64,000 nt of DNA, taken from Amycolatopsis sp. FDAARGOS 1241. GTDB lineage: Bacteria; Actinomycetota; Actinomycetes; Mycobacteriales; Pseudonocardiaceae. A program made the translations under genes and the position numbers. The stretch lies in assembly GCF_016889705.1 (NCBI RefSeq), contig NZ_CP069526.1, positions 6,696,001-6,760,000 of the forward strand. Reading direction: 5' to 3'. A model generated the notes under the pieces. The model was not told the origin of the DNA, did no database searches, and worked only from the letters and a program-made list of their open reading frames with translations. Below are positions 45,777-54,149 of this stretch, piece after piece (the stretch's first letter is position 1; the number at the start of each line of letters is the position of its first letter).

Positions 45777-46223
45777 TCAGGAAAGCCGCTGTGCCAGGCC
45801 CTCGAGCGCGGCGCGGATCCCGGTGGCGTAGTCGTCATCGCCCAGCGCGTCGAGCTTCTCCCGGGCCAGGGCCAGGTGGCGGCGCGCGGAGTCGAGCTCA
45901 CCCAGCTTGCGATAGTCCTCGCCGAGGTTCAGGTGCAGCGACGGGTAGAACCCGCGCACGGCGAGCGTCGAGTGGTACTCCTGCGCGCGTTCGTCGGTGA
46001 GCGAATCGGCGGCCGAGAGGGCGCGCAGGTCCCACTCGAGTTCGTCGGCGGGCTCGTCGCAGACGTCGGCGAGGTGGTGTGCGAGGGCGCAGCGGTGCAG
46101 CGGGTCGCCGTCCTCGCCGATCTCCCGCCACAGCGCGAGGAACGTCTCGCGCGCACCCGCGCGATCGCCCCCGATGTGCTTGCGCAGGCCCGCGTCGATC
46201 GCCACCATCACGTCGTCGGTCAT
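45777..46223 (-). CDS. tetratricopeptide-like hypothetical protein
   Basis: A 148-residue helical protein resembling small TPR proteins of actinomycetes. ETFLALWREIGEDGDPLHRC, LAHHLADVCDEPADELEWDL and HLNLGEDYRKLGELDSARRH are repeat-like helical hairpins. It likely mediates a protein contact. Its start overlaps the stop of the broken MocR gene (ATGA), so it was in one operon with it. Confidence 0.77.
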   Translation of the reverse strand: MTDDVMVAIDAGLRKHIGGDRAGARETFLALWREIGEDGDPLHRCALAHHLADVCDEPADELEWDLRALSAADSLTDERAQEYHSTLAVRGFYPSLHLNLGEDYRKLGELDSARRHLALAREKLDALGDDDYATGIRAALEGLAQRLS

Positions 46224-47640
46224 CGCACTCCCTCGTCGAACACCCGGCGCAGCCGGTGCAGGCCCGGCCCGATGCGCTGGGCCGCGATGGCACCGTAGCC
46301 GAACATCAGCCCGTGCCGGGGCTCGGTCATGGCGAAGTCACCGAGCAAGAGCACACGCACGCCGACGGCCCGCGCATTCCTCGCGACGGCACCGAGGTCG
46401 TGGTCGGCGGCCGCGCTCAGGCGGAGCCCGGCGGCCGCCGGTACCGGCCGCAGCACGTCGCCGAACTCGCGGCGCAGGCCGTCGACGAGCACGTCGCGGC
46501 GCTCCCGGTAGATCTTGCGCATGCGGCGGACGTGCCGCGAAAAGCCGCCTTCGTGGATGAAGTCGGCGAGCACGGCCTGCTCGATCGCCGGCGAATGCCA
46601 GTCGGTCGGGTACTTCGCTTTGGTGAGCGCGCCGATGAGCGGCGGCGGCGCCGCGAGGAAACCGATCCGCAGCGCGGGCGAGACCACTTTCGAGAAGGAG
46701 CCGACGTACACCACCCGGCCACGGGAAGCCAAGCTGTGCGACGGTTCCAGCGGCCGGCCGGTGTAGCGGAATTTCGTGTCGTAGTCGTCTTCGACGAGCA
46801 CGGCACCCGTTCGTTCGGCCCACTCCAGCAGCTCCTGCCGCCGCGCGAGCGACATCGCGACGCCCAGCGGGCACTGGTGCGACGGCGGGACGTACACCAG
46901 CCGCGCGCCGTCCGGGATCGCGTCGACGATCAGGCCCTCGTCGTCCACCGGCACCCCCGTGACGCGCGCGCCGAGCGTTTCGAGCAGGATTCGCGGTGGC
47001 GGGTACCCCGGATCCTCGACGGCGACCAGGTCACCGGGCTCCAGCAGCACGCGCGCGACGGGTCCACCGTCTGCTGGACTCCCGTCGTGACAACGATGTC
47101 CTCCGGTCGCACGGGAACGTTGCGCGAGACCCCGAGGTGCCGGGCCAGCCCTTCCCGCAACCGCGGGTCGCCCTGCGGATCGCCGTAGGTGAACAGCTCG
47201 GCGTGCGAGCCGCGCAGGCGCTTGGGTGGTCAGGCGGCGCCAGGTGTCGAACGGGAACAGCCGCACGTCGGGCACACCGCCGCGGAAGTCGAACTCCGCC
47301 GGCGGCCCGAACGGCCGCGGCGGGCGCGGCACGTCCGTCCACTGAGGACTGGGGCGGACGCCGGGCGCGGGATCGGCGGCCGGTTCCGCGGGGTGCCGGC
47401 CGGCGCCTGAACGCACGAACGTGCCCGCGCCGGCCCGGGTGCCGAGGAACCCCTCGGCGGCGAGCCGTTCGTAGGCCGCGCTGACCGTCGTGCGGGACAC
47501 GGCGAGCCGCTGCGCCAGCTCCCGCGTCGGCGGCAGGACGTCGCCGTCGCGGTCCGGCCGTCGAGCACGGCTGCGCGGATCTGGCGCTAGATCTCGTCGC
47601 GGTGGCCGCGCGTGCCGGTCAGGTCGATGTGCAGGTCCAC
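46220..47640 (-). pseudogene. decayed MocR/PdxR-type regulator (GntR HTH + aminotransferase-like)
   Basis: A MocR regulator with at least four lesions. From GTG 47640 it reads VDLHIDLTGTRGHRDEI, TAG (where Tyr is expected), RQIRAAVLDG, one base lost, LPPTRELAQRLAVSRTTVSA (GntR HTH), one base gained at ~47215 (GCGCCTGCG), LFTYGDPQGDPRLREGLARH in another frame, one base lost at ~47062 and then RVLLEPGDLVAVEDPGYPPP to the end, including GSFSKVVSPALRIGFL with the PLP lysine. MocR proteins control PLP or amino-acid genes. Short GGTCC-type repeats lie upstream at 47654-47697. Confidence 0.8.
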
Positions 47641-47721
47641 GTCGTCAGGCTAGATTGGTCCACGGGAGTTCGGCGGGTTTTGGACCTTCAGCTGGTCCGC
47701 TCACGCGGTTAGCGTCCGGGG

Positions 47722-48300
47722 ATGACCACGTTCGAACTCGACCGCCAGTCCCTGCTCGTCCTCGACAGGATCGTCGCCGCGGCAAGCCACCAGGATCTGA
47801 ACCGTCCCACCCCGTGCGAGGGCTGGACCCTGGCCGACCTGCTGCGCCACCAGGTCAGCGAAAACCACGCGTTCGCCGAAGCCGTGCGCCACGGCGTCGC
47901 CGCCGACTGGGACGCCGGCCACCTGGGCGAGGACGCCTACGCCTCCTACGCCGCTTCCGTCGACGACTTCCTCGCCGCGTTCGGCGAAGAGGGCGCCCTC
48001 GGCCGCGAACTGAAGATCCACGAGTTCGGCCCGCTGCCCGCCGAGATCGCCGCGGCCATGCACCTCGTCGACACGATCGCGCACGGCTGGGACCTCGCCA
48101 AGACGATGGGCGTGCCCTACGAGCCGGTGCCGGAAGCGGTGCACGCGGCCCTCGAGTTCGCGGCGATGGTCCCCGCCGATCCGGCGGCGCGCGAGGCGGG
48201 CGGCGCGTTCGCCGCCATCGTCGACGTGCCCACGGACGCGAGCGAGCTCGACCGGTTCCTCGGGCTGCTCGGGCGCGATCCGGGGTGGCAGGTCAGCTGA
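47722..48300 (+). CDS. TIGR03086-type metal-binding protein (DinB/mycothiol-isomerase fold)
   Basis: A 192-residue DinB-fold protein. PTPCEGWTLADLLRHQVSEN carries the N-terminal metal His, and HLVDTIAHGWDLAKTMG the second His pair of the maleylpyruvate-isomerase-like family. Members are thiol-transferases or metal-binding proteins in actinobacteria that use mycothiol. It starts at ATG 47722, 81 bases from the broken MocR gene, and its end overlaps the zinc peptidase gene end by eight bases (convergent). Confidence 0.85.
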   Translation: MTTFELDRQSLLVLDRIVAAASHQDLNRPTPCEGWTLADLLRHQVSENHAFAEAVRHGVAADWDAGHLGEDAYASYAASVDDFLAAFGEEGALGRELKIHEFGPLPAEIAAAMHLVDTIAHGWDLAKTMGVPYEPVPEAVHAALEFAAMVPADPAAREAGGAFAAIVDVPTDASELDRFLGLLGRDPGWQVS

Positions 48301-49267
48301 CCTCGGAATCGGGGGCCGACCACGTGTTGCACGCCGACGTCGTGCCGACCGAGAACCCGGCTTTCGCCCACGCCAACTGGTTCACCCGGCTGCCGTGGTC
48401 GCCGCTGTCGTCGGCGCGGCCGTAGTCGGCCACCGCGGCGTTGGCCGTGGCACGGCTGATCGAGCCCCGGCCCTCGGCCGCGGCGATGAACAGCGCGCCG
48501 AAGCAGTTGGCCTGCAGCTCGATGCGCCGCACCAGCGCCCGGTCGTGCGGGGCGTCCTGGTTGGGCGACGTCATGCGGTCGCCCGCCGCGGCCAGGATGC
48601 CGCTCTCGTCCTGCACGTGGTGGCCGTACTCGTGGGCGATGGTGGCGAGGTGGCGCGAAGGGTTCTGCCCCGCGTCCGCGAGCATCCAGTCGGTCGGCGC
48701 GTAGATCGTGGAGTCGCCGCCGCAGTAGTAGGCCACGGCCTGGTCCTTCGACGGCGCCGAGCCGCACGCGCTCACCTTCGTCAGCGTCACCGACACGCTG
48801 ACCCGCTGCGACGGCTCGTGCGCGTGGTCCAGCGCCCGGCGCCAAGCCTGCTGGAGGCACTCGGTGAGTGCCTCGTAGTAGGCCGAGAGCTCCGCGCCGG
48901 TGCGGCCCAGCTCCGGCAGGGTGCACGAGACCTCGTTGAGCTCGACCCCGTTCGCGAGCAACGGGTTGGTTTCCAGCTCGGGCACCGCCACGGGGGTGTC
49001 CCGCACTCCGTCGGGCGCGCTGTCGGAGCGGTGGAGGGCGTTCGGCACCGCGAGGGCGTGGCCGGACAGCTCGTGCGGCACCACGGCGATCACCCCCACC
49101 GTCACGACGAGGATGACGAGCGCGACCGCCGCACCGGCGACCCCGCCACCGCTGCGGCGCGGCGGCCGGTGCCACGCGGGGGCCGCCCACGGGTTCGCCG
49201 CGGGCGGCCGGGCCGCCACCGGCGGCGGTGGCGGCCCGGCCGGCTCCCAGCCGTCGTTTTCAGTCAC
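48293..49267 (-). CDS. membrane-anchored neutral zinc metallopeptidase
   Basis: A 324-residue protein with a Pro-rich cytoplasmic N-terminus (~45 residues), one helix (GGVAGAAVALVILVVTVGVI) and an extracellular peptidase domain with TIAHEYGHHVQDESGI, the HExxH zinc motif plus the family's third ligand region ELQANCFGALFIAAAE. It belongs to the putative neutral zinc metallopeptidase family. Cysteines at VSCTLPE, ECLQQA, SACGSA and YYCGGD could pair. GTG 49267 has GGGGGG in a good position. Target unknown. Confidence 0.88.
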   Translation of the reverse strand: MTENDGWEPAGPPPPPVAARPPAANPWAAPAWHRPPRRSGGGVAGAAVALVILVVTVGVIAVVPHELSGHALAVPNALHRSDSAPDGVRDTPVAVPELETNPLLANGVELNEVSCTLPELGRTGAELSAYYEALTECLQQAWRRALDHAHEPSQRVSVSVTLTKVSACGSAPSKDQAVAYYCGGDSTIYAPTDWMLADAGQNPSRHLATIAHEYGHHVQDESGILAAAGDRMTSPNQDAPHDRALVRRIELQANCFGALFIAAAEGRGSISRATANAAVADYGRADDSGDHGSRVNQLAWAKAGFSVGTTSACNTWSAPDSEVS

Positions 49268-49383
49268 TGAACCCCCCTGTCCCGCGCGCGGTCCAGCATA
49301 CGGAGCAGCGGCGGACACCGGATCACGAAACGGGAACGCCGCGCCGGTGGCCGGAACCCCCTCGAGACCGCGAGACTGGGGTC

Positions 49384-51393
49384 ATGAGTGACGAAGATCC
49401 GTACCTGTGGCTGGAGGACGTGACCGGCGACGAGGCGCTGGACTGGGTCCGTTCCCGCAACACCGAGACGCTGGACGTGCTGACGTCGGGCGAGCGCTTC
49501 GCCGCTCTGCGGGACGAGATCCGCGAGGTGCTCGACGCCGGCGGGCGCATCCCGTACGTGACCCGCCGCGGCCCGAAGCTCTACAACTTCTGGCAGGACG
49601 CCGAGCACCCACGCGGGCTGTGGCGGCGCACGACGCTGGAGGAGTACCGCAAGGCCGAGCCCGATTGGGAGGTGCTGCTCGACGTCGACGCGCTGGCCGA
49701 CGCCGAGGGCGAGAACTGGGTGTGGAAGGGCTGCGCGGTGCTGCGGCCCGGGCACCGGCTGGGGCTCGTGCAGCTCTCGCGCGGCGGCGCCGACGCGACG
49801 GTGGTGCGCGAGTTCGACCTCGACGCGCACGAGTTCGTCGAGGACGGCTATTTCCTGCCCGAGGCGAAGAACCGCGTCGGCTGGATCGACGAGGACCGCG
49901 TGTACGTCGGCACCGACTTCGGGCCGGACACGCTCACCACGTCCGGCTACCCGCGCCTGGCGAAGGAGTGGCGCCGCGGTACGGCGCTCGAAGCCGCCGA
50001 GACGGTGTTCGAGGGCAAGCCGGACGACGTCGCCGTGTCCGCCTACCACGATGCGACCGAGGGGTTCGAACGCGACTTCGTGCACCGGGCGCTCGACTTC
50101 TACCGCACCGAAGTCCACCTGCGGACCGCGTCAGGGATGCAGAAGCTCGACCTGCCCGACGACGTCGAGACGTCGGTGCAGCGCGAATGGCTCTACGTCC
50201 AGCCGCGCACCCCGTGGACGGTCGGCGGCACCGAGCACCCGGCCGGCGCGCTGCTCGTGATCGGGTTCGACGCGTTCCTCGCGGGCGAGCGCGACTTCAC
50301 CGCGCTGTTCACACCCGACGCGCACACCTCGCTCGAGTACTACACGTTCACCCGCCACCACGTGCTGCTCGCGAAGCTGCGCGACGTCAAGTCCGAACTG
50401 GTGGCGCTCACGCCCGGCCCGGACGGCTGGACGGAGTCGCCGCTGGGCGGGGCGCCGGAATACGGCAGCGCGGACCTCGTGGGCACCGACCCGGACGAGA
50501 GCGACGAGTACTTCGTCGACTCGTCCAGCTACCTGCAGCCCTCGACGCTGAGCCGAGGCGAGGTCAGCGGCGACGTCGAGGTGCTCAAGCAGGCGCCGGC
50601 GTTCTTCGACACGTCCGGCATCGAGGTGAACCAGTACTTCGCGACGTCGGAGGACGCCACGTTGATCCCGTACTTCGTGCTGCGCCCGCGCGGCGCCCAC
50701 GGCGGGCCGGCGCTGCTGACCGGCTACGGCGGCTTCGAGGTCTCGCTGACCCCGTCCTACAGCGGGGTCATCGGCCGCGGCTGGCTCGCGCGCGGCGGCA
50801 CGTACGTGGTCGCCAACATCCGCGGCGGCGGCGAGTACGGGCCGGAGTGGCACTCGCAGGCCGTGAAGGAGAACCGGCACAAGGTCTACGAGGACTTCTC
50901 CGCGGTGGCTCGCGACCTCGTGGCACGCGGCATCACCACGGCCGCGCGGCTGGGCATCCAGGGCGGCAGCAACGGCGGGTTGCTGATGGGCGTGATGCTC
51001 ACGCGCTACCCCGAGCTGTTCGGCGCGATCGTCAGCCAGGTGCCGCTGCTCGACATGAAGCGCTACCACCTGCTGCTCGCGGGCGCGTCGTGGATGGCCG
51101 AGTGGGGTGATCCGGACGTGCCCGAAGAGTGGGACGTCATCGCGAAGTACTCGCCGTACCACAACGTCCACGAGGGACGGACCTACCCGCCGACCCTGTT
51201 CGCGACGTCGACCCGTGATGACCGCGTGCACCCCGGGCACGCGCGCAAGATGATGGCGCGCATGCTCGAGCAGGGCCACGACGTGGCGTACTACGAGAAC
51301 ATCGAAGGCGGTCACGGCGGCGCGGCGGACAACGGGCAGCTCGCGTTCAAGTGGGCGCTCGTGTTCGAGTTCCTCTGGTCACGCCTGTCCTGA
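49384..51393 (+). CDS. prolyl oligopeptidase (S9A family)
   Basis: A 669-residue serine peptidase. The N-terminal beta-propeller (~residues 20-400) gates the active site; the C-terminal hydrolase domain has S529 in IQGGSNGGLLMG, an Asp at 612/613 in STRDDRVHPGH, and H644 in IEGGHGGAADN. It cuts short proline-containing peptides; no signal peptide was found, so it acts inside the cell. It sits 116 bases from the metallopeptidase, divergent, and is closed by a strong hairpin. Confidence 0.94.
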   Translation: MSDEDPYLWLEDVTGDEALDWVRSRNTETLDVLTSGERFAALRDEIREVLDAGGRIPYVTRRGPKLYNFWQDAEHPRGLWRRTTLEEYRKAEPDWEVLLDVDALADAEGENWVWKGCAVLRPGHRLGLVQLSRGGADATVVREFDLDAHEFVEDGYFLPEAKNRVGWIDEDRVYVGTDFGPDTLTTSGYPRLAKEWRRGTALEAAETVFEGKPDDVAVSAYHDATEGFERDFVHRALDFYRTEVHLRTASGMQKLDLPDDVETSVQREWLYVQPRTPWTVGGTEHPAGALLVIGFDAFLAGERDFTALFTPDAHTSLEYYTFTRHHVLLAKLRDVKSELVALTPGPDGWTESPLGGAPEYGSADLVGTDPDESDEYFVDSSSYLQPSTLSRGEVSGDVEVLKQAPAFFDTSGIEVNQYFATSEDATLIPYFVLRPRGAHGGPALLTGYGGFEVSLTPSYSGVIGRGWLARGGTYVVANIRGGGEYGPEWHSQAVKENRHKVYEDFSAVARDLVARGITTAARLGIQGGSNGGLLMGVMLTRYPELFGAIVSQVPLLDMKRYHLLLAGASWMAEWGDPDVPEEWDVIAKYSPYHNVHEGRTYPPTLFATSTRDDRVHPGHARKMMARMLEQGHDVAYYENIEGGHGGAADNGQLAFKWALVFEFLWSRLS

Positions 51394-51401
51394 GGAGCCG
51401 A

Positions 51402-51429
51402 CGCGGGGGCGCTCCCGGGCGCCCCCGCG
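51402..51429. terminator. hairpin terminator
   Basis: Perfect 11-bp stem CGCGGGGGCGC / GCGCCCCCGCG with a six-base loop, just after the peptidase stop and before the convergent membrane-protein gene end at 51431; useful in both directions. Confidence 0.8.
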
Positions 51430-51430
51430 C

Positions 51431-51553
51431 TCACCTCCCCACCTTGCGCCAGATGATCGTGGCGCCGATCACCAGCGCCACGATCGCGCCGAGCACGATC
51501 AGGCCCTTGATCAGCAGGTCCAGCACGAGGTGCTGAAGCACGCCCTCGGTCAC
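51431..51553 (-). CDS. 40-residue membrane protein
   Basis: A tiny protein with one helix and a short N-terminus: VTEGVLQHLVLDLLIKGLIV then LGAIVALVIGATIIWRKVGR. GTG 51553 overlaps the stop of the upstream gene (GTGA), which is good evidence for translation. It is the second gene of the TetR-facing operon. It has no recognised family. Confidence 0.6.
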   Translation of the reverse strand: MTEGVLQHLVLDLLIKGLIVLGAIVALVIGATIIWRKVGR

Positions 51554-51819
51554 CGGTCTCGCCCGCTGTCGAAGCGCCGCAGCGCCTCGCGCGCCACGCT
51601 GCTCCCGAGCCCGCCCCCACGCCGGGCTCCGGGCGCACGCCGCTCGTCCAGCACTCGGCCGGCGAACCGCGCGGCGTTCTCCACCCCCTGGCGCACGCGG
51701 GCGCCTTTCCCCCGGCGGCGCAGTGCGACCGCGACCGCGAACAGGACCAGCCCGAGCACCACCAGGCCGGCGGCGATCAGGCCGAACCGGATGAGCATCA
51801 GGTTCAGGTACGTCTCCAT
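51550..51819 (-). CDS. 89-residue membrane protein
   Basis: A small single-helix protein: METYLNLMLIRFGLIAAGLV and VLGLVLFAVAVALRRRGKGA at the start, then a basic cytoplasmic tail (RRRGKGARVRQGVENAARFA) ending LRRFDSGRDR. ATG 51819 has GAGGTGGG four bases upstream. It is the first gene of a two-gene operon transcribed away from the tetR gene and placed beside its palindromic operators. No function is known. Confidence 0.7.
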   Translation of the reverse strand: METYLNLMLIRFGLIAAGLVVLGLVLFAVAVALRRRGKGARVRQGVENAARFAGRVLDERRAPGARRGGGLGSSVAREALRRFDSGRDR

Positions 51820-51837
51820 CTTTCCCACCTCGTTTTC

Positions 51838-51878
51838 TATCACACCCGTGATAGAAAACGAATATCACAGGTGTGATA
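51838..51878. promoter_or_regulatory. two TetR operator palindromes
   Basis: TATCACACCCGTGATA (51838-51853, extended to TTTTCTATCAC / GTGATAGAAAA arms) and TATCACAGGTGTGATA (51863-51878) share the form TATCAC-N4-GTGATA, centres 25 bases apart. They lie between the divergent membrane-protein genes and tetR, so TetR probably represses both directions. Confidence 0.88.
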
Positions 51879-51888
51879 AAAAGGTCCA

Positions 51889-52506
51889 GTGCCCAAGCAG
51901 GTGGATGGCGAACAGCGGCGCGCGGACATCGCGGACGCGGTACTGCGCCTCGCCGCGCGCGATGGGTTGCCGGCCGTTTCGCTGCGTGCTGTGGCCGCGG
52001 AGTCGGGCCTGAACATCGGCTCGGTGCGCCACTATTTCGACGGCCAGCGCGATCTCATGCGTTTCGCGATGCGCTCGACGATCGATCGCGTCACCGCCCG
52101 GCTCGAACGGCGGCGCGAGTCGCTGCGCCCGTTCGCCGAGCTCACCCGCGACGAAGCGGCCTCCCAACTGACGGACTTCCTGGCCGAGCTGCTCCCCCTC
52201 GACGCCCCGCGGCGCGCCGAGGCCACGGTCCTCGTCGAATTCCTCATCGCGGCCCGCGTGGACACCGACCTGGCCGACCTGGCACACGAAGCCCTGCGCG
52301 GCACCCTCACCCTGGCCCGCCGCATCATCGACGCCATGACCCGCGACGCGCTCCTGCCACCCGGCGCCGCGGACCTGGAGGCCGAACGCCTGGCGGCCCT
52401 GCTGGACGGCCTCACGTTTCGCTGCGCCCTCGACCCGGCGGCCACGCCACCCCAGGCTTGCCGCGACGTCCTACGGGCGCACCTGGCTTCGCTGCCCCGG
52501 CCTTAG
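51889..52506 (+). CDS. TetR-family transcriptional regulator
   Basis: A 205-residue TetR regulator. The HTH reads RRADIADAVLRLAARDGLPA then VSLRAVAAESGLNIGSVRHY, followed by a helical ligand-binding region with AELLPLDAPRRAEATVLVEF. GTG 51889 has AAGG four bases upstream. It faces two small membrane-protein genes across two matching palindromes, so it probably controls itself and them in answer to an unknown ligand. The target genes suggest stress at the membrane, which is inference. Confidence 0.9.
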   Translation: MPKQVDGEQRRADIADAVLRLAARDGLPAVSLRAVAAESGLNIGSVRHYFDGQRDLMRFAMRSTIDRVTARLERRRESLRPFAELTRDEAASQLTDFLAELLPLDAPRRAEATVLVEFLIAARVDTDLADLAHEALRGTLTLARRIIDAMTRDALLPPGAADLEAERLAALLDGLTFRCALDPAATPPQACRDVLRAHLASLPRP

Positions 52507-52651
52507 ACGAACCCGTACGGCCGCGCCCTCTGTGCCGCCAGGCAGCTCTACCGAAAGAAGCGGTCGAACCGCCACTTCCGGAGGTACTCGGTTGGTAGCC
52601 GGTGGCGAACAGTTTTTCACGCCGCCGTGCCAGCGCGCTGAGCCGACAACC

Positions 52652-53378
52652 TCAGATCAACCCGTTCGGCCGTGACCGTCGCGCCAAAGTCCTGACGCAA
52701 CCCGGCCGCTTTCGTCCACTGTGGACGTCGGCGAGGACCTCCTCGAACCGGGCCAGGACGTCGGCCGCGAACCGAAGCCGCGTGATCCCCAACGCGCGCA
52801 GCGCCCGCCCGTGATCGACCAGCACCGTCGGCAACGCCCCGGCCATGAGGACCCGCCACCCGGCGGCGACGAGTTTTCCCTTCGCGCCGGGAAAGGCTCC
52901 CCGCAGCTGGTCACACTGGAACGGCACGTGCCGCTCCTCGTCGGCCAGGATGCGTGCCGCGACTTCGCGCGTGAGAGTGTCGTCGGTGCCGTCCCTCAGC
53001 GCCCCGGTAGTAGCTCAGCGCCACCACTTCGGCGATGAGCAGCACCATGAGCTCCAGCCGGAGCCCGAGCGCCCTCCTGAGCCAGACGAACGCGGTGTCG
53101 GACCAGTGTTCCCGGATCGTCGTGCTCCCGGCGGCCTTGAGCAATTCCGCCAGCAACCGCGCGTGGTTCTGCTCCTCGGCCACGAACAGGCGGACCGCCT
53201 CCCGATACCGCGGCTGCGCCTTCGCGATCAGGTTCACCCCGTCCCCCGACTCCCCGACCTGGAACCGCTGCAAGCTCCTGACCACGAGCGCGTCCAGCCG
53301 CGCCCCGCACCCCCACGCCGGCTCGGGCCGCACCCGGCGCCGCTCCGCGTCCGCTGTGAACTCCGTCAGCCACTCCAC
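52652..53378 (-). pseudogene. ferritin-like (diiron) protein with one frameshift
   Basis: A diiron ferritin-like protein interrupted by a single extra G. Reading from GTG 53378: VEWLTEFTADAERRRVRPEP, then AVRLFVAEEQNHARLLAELL (E-x2-H ligands) and RLELMVLLIAEVVALSYYR; at 53004-53007 a run of four G takes the frame off; the reading resumes as TDDTLTREVAARILADEERH (E-x2-H) and VPFQCDQLRGAFPGAKGKLV to 52652. All diiron ligands visible are kept. It could be an intact gene with an assembly error or a recent pseudogene. The start is uncertain. Confidence 0.7.
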
Positions 53379-53493
53379 GGGCCCGATGCTGGGCGCACCG
53401 ATGCGCTCACCCGAGGGAGGACCTGTGGAGATCTTGTGGAAACACGCGGCCGGGACGCAGTCGGCCGAAAAACGCTCGCAAACGCAGCCGTGG

Positions 53494-53990
53494 TCAGACC
53501 TTGGTGGCGAGCCGGCGCAGCAGTCCCGCTCGAGGTGCTCATGACCGGCGCTGACGGCACGACGGATGACCGCGCGCCAGTCGTCGCGGTCGAGCACCGA
53601 CCGGTAGGCGTCGCGCAGCCGGTCGCGGTGCGCCTGCGGCCAGCCGAGTCGCGCGGCGCCGCGGAGGTAGTCGGCGATCACAGCCGCCGTCGCGAACCGC
53701 CTGGCGGTGGGTTGTTGCCTGACCAGGCGCTGAGCGTGGACGGCGAGGACACCCGCAGCGTGGGCGTAGTCGTGGATCGAGAAGCCAACGCCGTCGCAGT
53801 ACGTCTGCACGACCAAGAGCCGGCCGGCGTGGTCGCAGCCGGGTCGCCGAGCCGCAACAGCGCCTCCACCGCGTAACCCGGCCCATCCGTCGCCCGGTCG
53901 CCCAGCCCGCACAGCGCTTCCCCGCCGCCCGCCGGCATTTTTCCACGCTCGCGCGGCGAGGTGCGGCGCCGGCTCGGGCTTGACGCTCAC
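53494..53990 (-). pseudogene. unidentified gene with two apparent frameshifts
   Basis: From GTG 53990 the frames read SVKPEPAPHLAARAWK, then (shifted) GGGEALCGLGDRATDGPGYA and VEALLRLGDPAATTPAG, then (shifted back) LLVVQTYCDGVGFSIHDYAH, AAGVLAVHAQRLVRQQPTAR, RFATAAVIADYLRGAARLGW and finally LLRRLATKV stop at 53494 after another single-base loss. I do not recognise the family. It lies directly upstream of the ferritin-like gene and probably shared its operon. Confidence 0.5.
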
Positions 53991-54149
53991 CGGCGTGCGG
54001 ACGGCTCCGTTCTCTCGATCATGCGTCGGGCATGCCACCGGGACAATACGATTTCTCGCCGCGGCGCCGGGCTTGACGGCGATCAGGGTGGCGAGAACGG
54101 GACCTCGCCACCCTGACCACAACGTTCACCGCCTCAGGCCCGGAGTGGA

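Noticed and set aside
52911..54122. Continuous frame that would fuse the unknown gene to the ferritin-like protein
   Set aside because: The linking segment (GSPPRSDHGCVCERFSADCV) is not protein-like, and a one-base repair gives a natural end LLRRLATKV stop.
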